Origin: Methanosarcinaceae archaeon
GTDB taxonomy: Archaea > Halobacteriota > Methanosarcinia > Methanosarcinales > Methanosarcinaceae
Length of the DNA stretch: 64,000 nucleotides
Assembly (NCBI GenBank): GCA_020055655.1
Contig: JAIPUR010000001.1
Coordinates: 62,001 to 126,000 of the forward strand
Reading direction: 5' to 3'
The translations under genes and the position numbers were made by a program. The notes beneath the pieces are model-generated. The model was not told the origin of the DNA. It was given only the letters and a program-made list of their open reading frames with translations, and did not search any database. Each line of letters opens with the position of its first letter. The stretch's first letter is position 1. Positions 56,276 to 64,000 of the stretch are shown in pieces.

Positions 56276-57457
56276 ATGACAAAGAAGGTAGTACTTGCTT
56301 ATTCAGGTGGACTCGACACCTCTGTATGTATTCCTATTCTTAAGGAAGAATATGAATGTGACGAAGTTATCACTGTAGCTGTGGATGTCGGGCAGCCAAG
56401 GGAAGATGTTCAAGAAGCAGAAGATAAGGCACAGAAGATAAGTGACAAACACTTCACTTTAGATGTGCGTGAAGAGTTCGTCAACGACTATATTTTCCCA
56501 CTTATCAGAGCAAATGGTGACTATGAAGGATATGTAATGGGAACATCCATCGCACGTCCGCTTATCGCCAAAAAGGTTGTGGAAATCGCTGAGCAGGAGG
56601 GCGCAAGAGCACTTGCACATGGCTGTACCGGAAAGGGTAATGATCAGCTTCGTTTCGAGGCGGTTTTCCGTCTCACCGATATGGATGTATTTGCACCAAT
56701 GAGGGATATGAACCTCACCCGTGAATGGGAGATCGAATATGCAAAGAAGCATGGAATTCCTGTAGGTGTTACCACAGAGAAACCATGGAGTGTTGACGAG
56801 AACATCTGGAGCCGCAGTATCGAAGGTGGTAAGCTTGAAGACCCCGGATTCATTCCGCCAGAAGAGATCTACCAGTGGACTGTTTCACCGGAAGCTGCAC
56901 CTGAGGGTCAGATAATGGTTATTGGCTTTGAAAATGGTGTCCCAGTCTCAATCGATGGTGAGAAAATGGGCGGTGTTGAACTTATTGAAAAGCTCAACGA
57001 GATCGCAGGTTCTCATGGTGTTGGCAGAACTGACCTGATAGAAGACCGTGTTCTCGGACTCAAAGCACGTGAGAACTACGAGCATCCAGCAGCTACAGTT
57101 CTTCTTGAAGCACATAAGGACCTTGAAAAGCTTGTACTCACAAGAGCAGAGCTCAAATTCAAGAGAAATGTGGATGACCAGTGGTCAGAACTTGCATACT
57201 ACGGTCTTGTGGATGAGCCGCTTTATGCAGCCCTCAATGCATTCATAGACAAGACCCAGGAACGTGTAGAAGGTACAGTTACAGTTAAACTGCACAAAGG
57301 CAGTGTCATCATACTTGCACGTACATCTCCATTTGCACTCTACTCCGAGGAACTTGTATCCTTTGATGGTACAACCATCGATCAGAAGGACGCTGAAGGA
57401 TTCGCAAAGTACCACGGATTCCAGGCAAGAATGTACAAGAGAGTTATTGAAAAGTAA
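56276..57457 (+). CDS. argG: Argininosuccinate synthase
   Basis: A 393-residue ATP-pyrophosphatase of arginine biosynthesis that joins citrulline and aspartate. [18 protein letters not shown] is the P-loop-like PP-motif, then [14 protein letters not shown] (citrulline/ATP site), [14 protein letters not shown] and [17 protein letters not shown]. Length is normal. Its location after carAB brings arginine and pyrimidine precursors together, though the hairpin between them suggests separate control. A U-tailed hairpin terminates it. Confidence 0.98.
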   Translation: MTKKVVLAYSGGLDTSVCIPILKEEYECDEVITVAVDVGQPREDVQEAEDKAQKISDKHFTLDVREEFVNDYIFPLIRANGDYEGYVMGTSIARPLIAKKVVEIAEQEGARALAHGCTGKGNDQLRFEAVFRLTDMDVFAPMRDMNLTREWEIEYAKKHGIPVGVTTEKPWSVDENIWSRSIEGGKLEDPGFIPPEEIYQWTVSPEAAPEGQIMVIGFENGVPVSIDGEKMGGVELIEKLNEIAGSHGVGRTDLIEDRVLGLKARENYEHPAATVLLEAHKDLEKLVLTRAELKFKRNVDDQWSELAYYGLVDEPLYAALNAFIDKTQERVEGTVTVKLHKGSVIILARTSPFALYSEELVSFDGTTIDQKDAEGFAKYHGFQARMYKRVIEK

Positions 57458-57458
57458 T

Positions 57459-57501
57459 ATTGTGTGCCGGGAGGCATGCAATTGTTTTTTGTTTTTTTAT
57501 T
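57459..57501 (+). terminator. Hairpin terminator after argG
   Basis: ATTGTGTGCC and GGCATGCAAT pair with two G-U wobbles that fit plus-strand RNA, around the loop GGGA. A long T-rich run (TGTTTTTTGTTTTTTTATT) follows. Confidence 0.75.
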
Positions 57502-57619
57502 CAGTTGCACTACCAATTATGGTTCTAGTTTTTCTAAATAATTCTTTTACTTTATCTGGAACAGCTTCCTCAGTACATTCTTCTGCAAAAAATCTGCCAA
57601 ATTTACTGATTTTTAAAGT
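57497..57619 (-). pseudogene. Coding-like fragment A without a start codon
   Basis: On the minus strand 40 codons between two stops read TLKISKFGRFFAEECTEEAV then PDKVKELFRKTRTIIGSATE. Codon choice (GAA, AAA, GTA, ACT) and the mix of residues look like those of real genes here, but there is no ATG, GTG or TTG in a useful place. It could be the end of a decayed gene. I do not recognise a family. Confidence 0.3.
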
Positions 57620-57723
57620 TTATGAGTAATTAAAAGGAAAATTAATGAAAAATAAGTTATTGACAGCATTCTACGTTGTATTAATCTATAAATATCATTC
57701 TTCATTAGCTAGGCTAATGAATG

Positions 57724-57867
57724 TCAATTTGTCTGATAAATAATCTGCCAGGCCTGCTCAACATATTGATTCTCTGGGACTTCGCTTTCTACGATGAAGC
57801 ATTTAAGGCTCCGCAAATCTGTTCTACTGATTATTGTAGTACATTTTTTCCATTTGCTAAATAATGA
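57724..57867 (-). pseudogene. Coding-like fragment B without a start codon
   Basis: On the minus strand 47 codons read SLFSKWKKCTTIISRTDLRS, LKCFIVESEVPENQYVEQAW and QIIYQTN before a stop. The sequence has good amphipathic pattern and gene-like codon use but opens directly after a stop codon and lacks an early start. It is separated from fragments A and C by AT-rich sequence. No family recognised. Confidence 0.3.
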
Positions 57868-57932
57868 TTATAAATATAATAATTATAAAAACAATTGTTA
57901 TTAAATTTACAATCGTTAAAAAAAGCTTTCAC

Positions 57933-58037
57933 TCATAGAATTGCTTTAGGGAGGAGTTTTCCTTGTTTTGGAACTGGAGGATTTTCTCTAAAGTTCTGCA
58001 ATTTTAGTCCAAATATTCCTGCGTGACACTTGTCAAT
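57933..58037 (-). pseudogene. Coding-like fragment C without a start codon
   Basis: On the minus strand 34 codons read IDKCHAGIFGLKLQNF then RENPPVPKQGKLLPKAIL before a stop. It has no start codon at its beginning. With fragments A and B it makes three gene-like pieces in the same direction in a 650-base gap, as if one or more genes had decayed here. Family not recognised. Confidence 0.3.
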
Positions 58038-58114
58038 TCAAAAGGTTTTTATCTAATAATGTCCGTCTGGGATTATATTCCTACTCAAAACTAATATTTG
58101 GAGTGAAAAAATAA

Positions 58115-58288
58115 ATGTCAGCAATTATTAACAAAGAAGAATGTACCGGATGCGAATTATGTGTAGACTCATGCCCAGTTGAAGCTATTGCAATGGCAGA
58201 TGGAAAGGCAGTTGTAAATGCAGATGAATGTGTAGACTGTGGCGATTGCGTAGATGCATGCCCAGTTGAAGCTATCTCAATGGAATAA
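58115..58288 (+). CDS. Small 2x[4Fe-4S] ferredoxin
   Basis: A 57-residue ferredoxin of the clostridial type. Two motifs [12 protein letters not shown] and [12 protein letters not shown] each carry one cluster with the last cysteine from the other motif's CP. The halves are nearly symmetric (CPVEAIAM and CPVEAISM). Typical electron carrier for HdrA, Fwd or CO dehydrogenase systems. GGAG lies about 11 bases before the ATG and a TATA-like TTTTTATCT about 65 bases before it. It stands alone. Confidence 0.95.
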   Translation: MSAIINKEECTGCELCVDSCPVEAIAMADGKAVVNADECVDCGDCVDACPVEAISME

Positions 58289-58385
58289 TTCTTTTCCATT
58301 CTTTTTTTTTGCTCATCTATTATTTTGTTGTAATTTCATTTTGCGGTAATCTCCTTTATATATGAAAAAATTATAATAAGAGCCT

Positions 58386-58976
58386 ATGGCACCAAATTCT
58401 TTTCTAGATGAAATTTTACGGAAAGGCTTTCATTTAATGTCTGTTGCCATTGTTCTGGTCTATGCTTTTTTTGGGAAGGAGATAGTCCTTCAATTTATGA
58501 CACTTTATCTTGTATCAATTCTTGTTGTTGAGCATTTGAGAATTGATCTTGGCTACAAGGTTCCCTTTGTGAACTATCTATTCCGTAAAAAAGAGGAAAA
58601 GGCAGTAGGAGGATATGTTTATTTTACACTTGGTTCCATAGTTGCAGTTTCTGTATTCAGTGAGAATGTTGCTTATGCTGCAATTCTCATGACAACATTT
58701 GGAGATATGATCGCGGCTCTAGTTGGTAAAAGGTTTGGCAATTTAAGGATATTCAGAGGTGGAAAATCTCTTGAGGGATCTCTGGCTGAATTCTTTGTTG
58801 ATCTGATTATAGCTTATGCTTTCCTCTCAAACATCACTATTGCTCTTGTAATGGCATTTGCAGCTACATTTGTAGAAACGAATTTTGAAAAAATAGATGA
58901 TAATCTTGCAATTCCCGTGTTCTCAGGATTTGCTGCGGAATTATTTTTGATACTTTCAGTTTATGTGCATTTTTAA
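58386..58976 (+). CDS. Diacylglycerol/polyprenol kinase family protein
   Basis: A 196-residue membrane protein with about six helices. EILRKGFHLMSVAIVLVYAFF near the start (R-K-x-x-H motif of the family), FGDMIAALVGKRFG with the conserved D and G residues, and GGKSLEGSLAEFFVDLIIAY fit the dolichol-kinase / CTP-dependent lipid kinase group. It probably phosphorylates an isoprenoid alcohol or a glycerolipid intermediate. No lipid gene is next to it. The substrate cannot be deduced. Confidence 0.85.
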   Translation: MAPNSFLDEILRKGFHLMSVAIVLVYAFFGKEIVLQFMTLYLVSILVVEHLRIDLGYKVPFVNYLFRKKEEKAVGGYVYFTLGSIVAVSVFSENVAYAAILMTTFGDMIAALVGKRFGNLRIFRGGKSLEGSLAEFFVDLIIAYAFLSNITIALVMAFAATFVETNFEKIDDNLAIPVFSGFAAELFLILSVYVHF

Positions 58977-59022
58977 GAAAAAGCAGTCTATCTATCAATC
59001 TGAAAGTATCATTCTGTATTCA

Positions 59023-59069
59023 GGAAAAGAGACATCTCTCGTACCACCCTATACAGATGTCCCTTTTCC
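59023..59069 (-). terminator. Hairpin following fragment D1
   Basis: GGAAAAGAGACATCT and AGATGTCCCTTTTCC pair at 14 of 15 positions around a 17-base loop. The one mismatch becomes a G-U pair on the minus-strand RNA, so the structure is fitted to minus-strand transcription. The 5' arm in that direction overlaps the last codons of fragment D1. Confidence 0.55.
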
Positions 59070-59135
59070 TCTACCTTTCTTGGTGCGTATTTTGTAGGCC
59101 ACTCCCCAGCCCGCAATACTAATCATGACACATGT
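59049..59135 (-). pseudogene. Fragment D1: C-terminal-like peptide, related to D2
   Basis: Minus-strand codons read TCVMISIAGWGVAYKIRTKK then GRGKGTSV before a stop. The pattern, a short hydrophobic stretch ending in GWGVAYK and a basic tail, is that of the end of a membrane-anchored protein. Only an internal ATG (MISIAG) is available as a start, and no upstream gene continues it. A hairpin with A/T tails lies at its end. Confidence 0.35.
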
Positions 59136-59301
59136 CTATTTAACATAATTCATTTATGTTTTTTTGTTGCGCAATAAAATTTAATGCCATTAAATGTTTT
59201 GATAAATTCAGACTGTTTGCTACAAAAATAGAATTAATAATGCAAGTCCTATATCATAGTTAATAACTAAATATTAAGATTAAAAAAGCTATATTGGAGA
59301 A

Positions 59302-59343
59302 AAAAGACACCTTTATTACTCCCTGTAAAAAAGGTATCTTTTT
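59302..59343 (-). terminator. Hairpin following fragment D2
   Basis: AAAAGACACCTTT and AAAGGTATCTTTT pair along 13 positions with a single difference that is a G-U pair in minus-strand RNA. It follows the stop of fragment D2 directly, in the same arrangement as at D1. Confidence 0.5.
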
Positions 59344-59347
59344 CCTG

Positions 59348-59410
59348 TTATTTCCCATCACTTGATTTGTAATGAATCACTCTCCAACCCACAATAATAA
59401 TTAGGATTGT
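59348..59410 (-). pseudogene. Fragment D2: C-terminal-like peptide, related to D1
   Basis: Minus-strand codons read TILIIIVGWRVIHYKSSDGK before a stop. It aligns with D1 over T-x-x-x-I-(x)-I-x-GW-x-V-x-x-YK, and the DNA words ATTATTGTGGGTTGGAGAGTG and ATTGCGGGCTGGGGAGTG are alike. Both peptides begin one codon after a stop. No start codon. It looks like the C-terminal end of a small membrane protein whose remainder is lost. Confidence 0.35.
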
Positions 59411-59557
59411 TCAGTATTTAAACTAAACCCAGATGAATTTTTGGATGTGCTGTGTATTGGTTCACTGGAAGCAGCTTATGAAAGACAGTTACAAATAAAA
59501 GGACAGGTATATTACATTCGAAAACTCTCTAATAGGCAGAGCACATGGTTTATTTAG
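59405..59557 (+). pseudogene. Coding-like fragment E without a clear start
   Basis: Plus-strand codons read DCSVFKLNPDEFLDVLCIGS, LEAAYERQLQIKGQVYYIRK and LSNRQSTWFI before a stop, opening directly after a stop codon. The residue mix is gene-like. A TTG at residue 13 is the only start candidate and has no ribosome site. It overlaps the first codons of the longer reading of the next gene. Family unknown. Confidence 0.25.
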
Positions 59558-59589
59558 TAATTTATTCTTTCTGGAAAGGGATTGAAAAT

Positions 59590-60369
59590 ATGAACAGTAA
59601 AACTGCTATGAATTGGAAAATATTCTGGTTAATTTTCATGATGGCAGAGATCTCTATGTTTGCAGCCCTTCCATATTCATTATCAATTTCCGGAGATCTC
59701 ATATATAGCTTAGGTACATCTCTTCCTTTGCTCTTGGCAACTCAGTTTGCTCAGGGGACGGCACTTATCATAATATCTATCGTTACCGGTCTTTATCTTG
59801 GAAATAAACTAGGCTTAAGGACTCCTTTACTTAAATCTTTATTTCAAGGTAGGGGATTGCCTGCAAACTTTAAAAGCTCTTTGAAAATATCTGTATTACT
59901 TGGTCTTTTTCTCAGCATAATTATGCTTTTAGTTGATAAATTTATTTTTTCAGTATACATGAATTCTTTAATATCATTTATCTCATCACCTCCACTGTGG
60001 CAGAGATTCATGTATTCGTTTTATGCAGGCATAGTAGAAGAAATAATATTGAGATATTTTTTGGTAACAATATTGGTATGGATAACATGGAAGATCAAAA
60101 GAACGCCTGAGGACCTTCCTACAAATGTAGGTGTCTGGCTTTCAATAATAATTGTAAGTATAATTTATACACTTGGAAATATATTGTCTTTATCTGATTC
60201 ATTGCAGTTTAACATAGCAACATATTTGGGGTACATTTTATTGAATTTGATGGCCGGAAGTATCTTCGGTTGGCTTTACTGGAAAAAAGGCTTGGAATCA
60301 GCAATAATAGCCAATCTGACCGCCACTTTAATGATATTCACAGTTATTAGCTCTCTGTTACCGATGTAA
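59590..60369 (+). CDS. CPBP-family intramembrane protein with altered active site
   Basis: About 259 residues with seven to eight helices. The CPBP glutamate motif EEIILR lies in YAGIVEEIILRYFLVTIL, so the fold is that of CaaX prenyl protease / bacteriocin-processing enzymes. At the second motif the expected FxxxH is IYTLGN, and at the third the expected histidine in the LxHxxxN helix is asparagine (ESAIIANLTATL). The catalytic metal site therefore looks changed. I use the ATG of MNSKTAMNWKIF, preceded by GGAAAGGGA; the longer start 15 codons upstream is less likely. Function unknown. Confidence 0.65.
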   Translation: MNSKTAMNWKIFWLIFMMAEISMFAALPYSLSISGDLIYSLGTSLPLLLATQFAQGTALIIISIVTGLYLGNKLGLRTPLLKSLFQGRGLPANFKSSLKISVLLGLFLSIIMLLVDKFIFSVYMNSLISFISSPPLWQRFMYSFYAGIVEEIILRYFLVTILVWITWKIKRTPEDLPTNVGVWLSIIIVSIIYTLGNILSLSDSLQFNIATYLGYILLNLMAGSIFGWLYWKKGLESAIIANLTATLMIFTVISSLLPM

Positions 60370-60468
60370 ATAGGTGGATACGTCCATTTGTTGAACATTC
60401 CTTTAAATAGGAATCAAACTTTCTCTTGTCCGCTAAGCTATTAAGCAAAGGAATGCTAAAATGGATAC

Positions 60469-60846
60469 ATGGCATTTTCTTTAGTTATGGTCGTAATTGC
60501 TGTATTGTTTCTTGCAGGGCTTATCCTATCCTTTTTTGCAGTAAAGCTCAAAAGAGATGAATATAAGGTTACAGGAAAATATCCCAAAGGACATTATATG
60601 GGACAGGGAATAGCAATTGGTATTGCAATAGGGATACCAATAGCCATCGCAACAGGTAATATCTTTGGTGGATATGTAGTTGGTCTGGTCGCTGGTACTA
60701 TTATTGGAGCTCGCATGGAGAATAAGCATGTAAATGAGCTTAGACCACTCACTCAAACGGAAAAAGACCTCAGAAAAAAATCAGTTCTGATATTTGGTGC
60801 TTTGCTCGTAGTTGGAATTATCTTAGTATTGACATCTGTATACTGA
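60469..60846 (+). CDS. Small three-helix membrane protein, unknown function
   Basis: A 125-residue protein with one N-terminal helix (VMVVIAVLFLAGLILSFFAV), a glycine-isoleucine repeat helix (GQGIAIGIAIGIPIAIATGNIFGGYVVGLVAG) and a C-terminal helix (VLIFGALLVVGIILVLTSVY), with charged linkers. The GxGIAIGxxIGxPIG pattern is typical of small bacterial/archaeal membrane proteins of no known role. It follows the CPBP-family gene by about 100 bases and could be co-transcribed with it. Confidence 0.6.
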   Translation: MAFSLVMVVIAVLFLAGLILSFFAVKLKRDEYKVTGKYPKGHYMGQGIAIGIAIGIPIAIATGNIFGGYVVGLVAGTIIGARMENKHVNELRPLTQTEKDLRKKSVLIFGALLVVGIILVLTSVY

Positions 60847-60924
60847 TGTGTCCTACTCGCGTAAATTCAACAATGGTTAATCATTTTTGCTCTTTCAACT
60901 TTTTAGTTTTACTAATCCGATAAA

Positions 60925-61500
60925 ATGAAAATCTATTCTTTTAATAATCACAAAAAGAACATTCTTATCGCAATGTCAATTGCTTTATTTGTAATTTTAT
61001 GGTCAATTATTCTGTACTATCATCCACCAAATGAAATTGTTTCAATGATGGGAGTACGCAATATTTACATTTTCATCTTTACGATGGCTCTGGTAGGTGG
61101 GGTTTCAACATTTACTTCTACTGCTTTTTACACTACCTTGATAACAATATCAATTGGTGGAGCTAATGCTTTATGGGTTGCATTTTTTACAAGCATCGGT
61201 CTGACTCTGGGAGATGTCCTGTTCTACTATTTTGGAACGAAATGTAAACAATGTATCAAGGGAAAATATGGGAGTTATGTAGACAGTCTTACAGAAAAAA
61301 TGGAACAAGTTGATGACAGGATCACCATGATATTGATCTTTTTGTACTCGTTGACTCCCCTGCCAAGTGATATAATTGCAATAGCACTTGCAATAGCTGG
61401 ATTTCCATTCAAAAAAATGATTGTTCCATTGCTTGTTGGTAATTTTGTGCTGATCCTGATTCTGGTGGAGCTTTCCAGATTAGGATATAATCTGATATGA
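60925..61500 (+). CDS. DedA/VTT-like membrane protein
   Basis: A 191-residue protein with five to six helices. GGVSTFTSTAFYTTLITISIGGANALWVAFFTSIGLTLGDVLFYYFG resembles the reentrant/glycine-rich half of VTT (DedA/SNARE-associated) domains, and LYSLTPLPSDIIAIALAIAGFPFKKMIVPLLVGNFVLILILVEL its second half, with the P-x-P-x-D pattern. Such proteins scramble or flip lipids in the membrane. Identification is by pattern only. It stands last of three plus-strand membrane protein genes. Confidence 0.6.
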   Translation: MKIYSFNNHKKNILIAMSIALFVILWSIILYYHPPNEIVSMMGVRNIYIFIFTMALVGGVSTFTSTAFYTTLITISIGGANALWVAFFTSIGLTLGDVLFYYFGTKCKQCIKGKYGSYVDSLTEKMEQVDDRITMILIFLYSLTPLPSDIIAIALAIAGFPFKKMIVPLLVGNFVLILILVELSRLGYNLI

Positions 61501-61524
61501 TGATCAGGTCATCATAGTTTGGAT

Positions 61525-62442
61525 CTAAAATTTAGGATCGCTTTTGAATACTTCTTTGAGATACTCCCAATTTTCAATGTCTTCCAGGCTGACCCTTAAG
61601 TCTTCGATGTCCATATCATTGTTTTTCATGATATTCATCAGTTTTAGTGGACTGTAATACCTGGCATTTTTTCGTGTCATGAGTTTCCTTGTGGCTTCAA
61701 AGTACCAGAGTGCAAGACCTGCATAGTATGGGTCTGCAGATATACGTTCACAGAATTCCTCGAACTTATCGTTTACATCAAAGAAATCCTTTGATTGCCA
61801 GTTTTTCTCTAATTCCCTCATGAACTTCATGGAAAACTCGTCGTTGGGTATGAATTGAAGTGCAATACCACAGTTATTCAGCCAGAAAACTGCTTTGCTG
61901 TAAGTTAAGCCCCAGATTCTGGCCGGATGCCTGGACCTCAATGATTTTTTGACGATAGCATTTTCACTGTAGGATGTGATTTTTCCGATGAGTTCTTTTT
62001 CTTCTTCAGTGTTTCCTGCAATCTTTTGCAGGAATTCTGTATCTATTCCAATAAGATCAAACATATCATCAGCATTTTTTAAAAGCATGCAGATATTATC
62101 AATTTCAGCTTCAACCTTTTCTATAGCTTTGACCTTACCCTTGAGATTAGGCTGGTCAGGATCAACGTCATCTTTTGCATCCTGCAGGAATTCAAGTGTA
62201 TATCTGACCCACTCATCTTTCAGCGATTCGCGGTATAGAAGTCCCTCTTCCTCAAGCAGATGATGCATATAGTTCACATCAGCCACACTGCGCTCCCCGC
62301 CAGACAAGGCAGCCTTACAAAAATGATTCCACATATCCTCATCAGACTCAACGACAGGTGGTTTAGTATATCTCTTCTCTATCATTCCGACAAGATCAGC
62401 AAACTTATTTGGGATATGCATAAAAGGGCAAATGACCCTCAT
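61525..62442 (-). CDS. Hypothetical helical protein, 305 residues
   Basis: A soluble, mostly alpha-helical protein without a signal peptide or membrane helix. MRVICPFMHIPNKFADLVGMIEKRYT, DVNYMHHLLEEEGLLYRESLKDEWVRYTLEFLQDAKDDVDPDQPN and NARYYSPLKLMNIMKNNDMDIEDL are its clearest segments. I do not recognise a family. It lies about 200 bases from the lon gene on the same strand and converges on the DedA-like gene. The codon use is that of neighbouring genes, so it is real. Confidence 0.65.
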   Translation of the reverse strand: MRVICPFMHIPNKFADLVGMIEKRYTKPPVVESDEDMWNHFCKAALSGGERSVADVNYMHHLLEEEGLLYRESLKDEWVRYTLEFLQDAKDDVDPDQPNLKGKVKAIEKVEAEIDNICMLLKNADDMFDLIGIDTEFLQKIAGNTEEEKELIGKITSYSENAIVKKSLRSRHPARIWGLTYSKAVFWLNNCGIALQFIPNDEFSMKFMRELEKNWQSKDFFDVNDKFEEFCERISADPYYAGLALWYFEATRKLMTRKNARYYSPLKLMNIMKNNDMDIEDLRVSLEDIENWEYLKEVFKSDPKF

Positions 62443-62637
62443 GGTATAACTTTATTTCTGTGGCTGTGTGTTTGCCTGGAAATCAGATTGGATATTTTCA
62501 TCATCAAAAAGAAGATTGTCACTATTATTTATACTGAATGTAAGAAAATAACCTTTTCTAAATGCATTGCATTACATGAAAAAAAATGGATCAAGGAGAA
62601 CAAAGGTCATTTGTTCACCTGTATCCATTATCTGGTA

Positions 62638-64000
62638 TTAGATATTCCCTGCAGAGGCTATATTCTGTCCTGTGTACGAAACAACCGGTCTGTGAAGGTC
62701 TATATCCAGTGCCTCCTTCAATACCTCTTCGATGGTCTCAACAGGTATGAACCTTAGTTCCTTCCTGACATCCTCGGGAACATCCTCAAGGTCCTTTTCG
62801 TTCTCTTTTGGCAGGATGACCTTCTTTATACCAGCCCTGTGAGCAGCCAGTACTTTCTCTTTTATGCCACCTACAGGCATTACGGCTCCACTAAGGGTAA
62901 TCTCACCTGTCATGGCAAGTTTTGGATCCACCGTTCTGCCGGTGATAAGCGATGTTATTGCAGTGAATAGTGTTACACCTGCCGATGGTCCATCCTTTGG
63001 AGTTGCACCTGAAGGTACATGGATGTGAATATCGCTTTCTGTGAAATCAAAGGTGTTCGCATTGCTGGCAAGTCTTGATCTGGCCAGACTGAGGGAAATA
63101 TGTGCCGATTCTTTCATCACATCTCCAAGCTGGCCGGTAAGTGTAAGCTTGCCTTTTCCAGGCATGAAAGTTCCTTCTATGAAAAGGATATCTCCCCCAA
63201 CAGGTGTCCATGCAAGTCCTGTTACCACACCAGGTACATCCTCTTTCCTTGCCTCGTCCTGACGGATGAGTTCTTTCCCAAGGACCTCTTTCAGCATATC
63301 GGCCTTTATAATGTATGGAAGTTTTACCTTTCCAGAAACGATTTTCTCTGACACGAACCTTGCAGCTCTGGCAAGCTGTTTCTTCAGTCCGCGAACTCCG
63401 GCTTCCCGGGTGTATCTCTCTATCATCAGTTTCAGGGCATCTTCCTCGATCCTTAGCTTGTCTGAATCGAGGCCGTGTTCCTCAAGTATTATAGGTATCA
63501 GGTGATCATTTGCGATCTCAAGTTTCTCATTTTTGGTGTATCCTGATATTTCAATGATCTCCATCCTGTCCCTCAGTGGTCCGGGAATGGTTGCCAGTGA
63601 GTTGGATGTAGCTATGAACAGTACCTCGGACAGGTCATACGGAACTTCCAGATAATGGTCTGAGAATGTATTGTTCTGTTCCGGATCAAGCACTTCCAGA
63701 AGTGCACTTGCGGGGTCTCCTGAATAAGAGGAAGACAGTTTGTCTATCTCATCAAGGATAAATACAGGATTCTTTGTTCCTGCTTTTTTGAGACCTTGTA
63801 TGATCCTTCCGGGCATGGCACCAATGTAGGTTCGTCTGTGTCCTCTGATCTCAGCTTCATCCCTGACACCTCCAAGACTCACACGCACATATTCCCTGCC
63901 AAGGGAATCTGCAATACTTTCACCAAGACTTGTCTTTCCGGTTCCGGGTGGTCCTGTGAAAAGCAGGATAGAACCTTGTTTTTCCTGCTTTAGTTTCATA
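62638..64000 (-). CDS. lon: Lon protease, bacterial LonA type (3' part, cut by window edge)
   Basis: About 454 residues are visible and the gene runs off the end. Walker [16 protein letters not shown], then [28 protein letters not shown], Walker [13 protein letters not shown], the sensor region [23 protein letters not shown], and the C-terminal serine protease domain with the catalytic serine in [13 protein letters not shown] and lysine in [14 protein letters not shown]. There is no transmembrane insert of the archaeal LonB after Walker A, so this is the soluble bacterial type, with the N-terminal substrate domain expected beyond the edge. Processive ATP-dependent degradation of damaged proteins is the expected role. 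Confidence 0.96.
   Translation of the reverse strand, partial: MKLKQEKQGSILLFTGPPGTGKTSLGESIADSLGREYVRVSLGGVRDEAEIRGHRRTYIGAMPGRIIQGLKKAGTKNPVFILDEIDKLSSSYSGDPASALLEVLDPEQNNTFSDHYLEVPYDLSEVLFIATSNSLATIPGPLRDRMEIIEISGYTKNEKLEIANDHLIPIILEEHGLDSDKLRIEEDALKLMIERYTREAGVRGLKKQLARAARFVSEKIVSGKVKLPYIIKADMLKEVLGKELIRQDEARKEDVPGVVTGLAWTPVGGDILFIEGTFMPGKGKLTLTGQLGDVMKESAHISLSLARSRLASNANTFDFTESDIHIHVPSGATPKDGPSAGVTLFTAITSLITGRTVDPKLAMTGEITLSGAVMPVGGIKEKVLAAHRAGIKKVILPKENEKDLEDVPEDVRKELRFIPVETIEEVLKEALDIDLHRPVVSYTGQNIASAGNI

Noticed and set aside
58021-58114. Riboswitch or sRNA in the leader of the small ferredoxin gene
   Set aside because: No stem of convincing length was found, only a TATA-like element and a ribosome site.

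Overview
The window reads as chromosomal DNA of a methanogenic archaeon of the Methanosarcinales, most like the methylotrophic, cytochrome-containing genera (Methanolobus, Methanococcoides, Methanohalophilus and relatives). The evidence is a formylmethanofuran dehydrogenase cluster, a HdrA-MvhD fusion with a polyferredoxin, archaeal riboflavin and FAD enzymes, pyruvoyl arginine decarboxylase, diphthine synthase, GatE, a thermosome subunit, a cytochrome c maturation ABC system, TATA-box promoters and Shine-Dalgarno sites. The genus is inferred from gene content, not shown by a marker gene.

Layout. 1-5.4 kb: end of a class V aminotransferase, then ribC, ribH, a class I aminotransferase and convergent ribL (riboflavin to FAD), a small cytochrome b5-like protein and a soluble three-PAS histidine kinase. 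5.4-11 kb: msrA, a DUF1638 protein, two GNAT acetyltransferases and a polar amino acid ABC transporter whose upstream region holds a strong hairpin. 11-13.1 kb: pdaD, directly downstream of tRNA-Ile2/Met(CAT) and tRNA-Asn(GTT), then the AmrS radical SAM enzyme. 13.1-19.7 kb: an archaeal type IV pilus operon (ATPase, membrane platform, a PKD-LamG pilin-like adhesin and a second pilin-like protein). 19.8-24.1 kb: sugar kinase, DUF555, DUF357, HerA-type ATPase and dphB. 24.2-29 kb: thermosome, DUF2119, S4/methyltransferase, HAD phosphatase and an Old Yellow Enzyme relative. 29.1-32.4 kb: a ccmABC operon headed by a winged-helix regulator and a sulfite-oxidase-like lipoprotein. 32.4-39.8 kb: mostly poorly characterised membrane, surface and regulatory genes.

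39.9-48.7 kb is the energy and redox block: fwdG-B-D with a ferredoxin:thioredoxin reductase catalytic subunit, a cupin, hybrid cluster protein hcp, and on the other strand the HdrA-MvhD fusion with a polyferredoxin carrying eight 4Fe-4S motifs. 48.8-57.5 kb: gatE, a TolB-like surface protein, carA-carB and argG, the latter two with clear hairpin terminators. 57.5-61.5 kb is a low-density accessory stretch with a small ferredoxin, a dolichol-kinase-like protein, membrane proteins and several short start-less coding-like fragments, two of which are related to each other and each carry a terminator hairpin. The window ends in an uncharacterised gene and the C-terminal part of a bacterial-type (LonA) Lon protease.

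No CRISPR array, rRNA, intact insertion sequence or prophage was seen. The most noteworthy observations are the adjacency of a CAT-anticodon tRNA that looks like the agmatidine-requiring tRNA-Ile2 to the gene that makes agmatine, the ccm operon with its own molybdopterin-type lipoprotein and repeated upstream boxes, a candidate small transcript upstream of the amino acid transporter, a palindrome overlapping the hcp promoter, a CPBP-family membrane protein with both expected histidines replaced by asparagine, and the decayed fragments around 57.5-59.6 kb.
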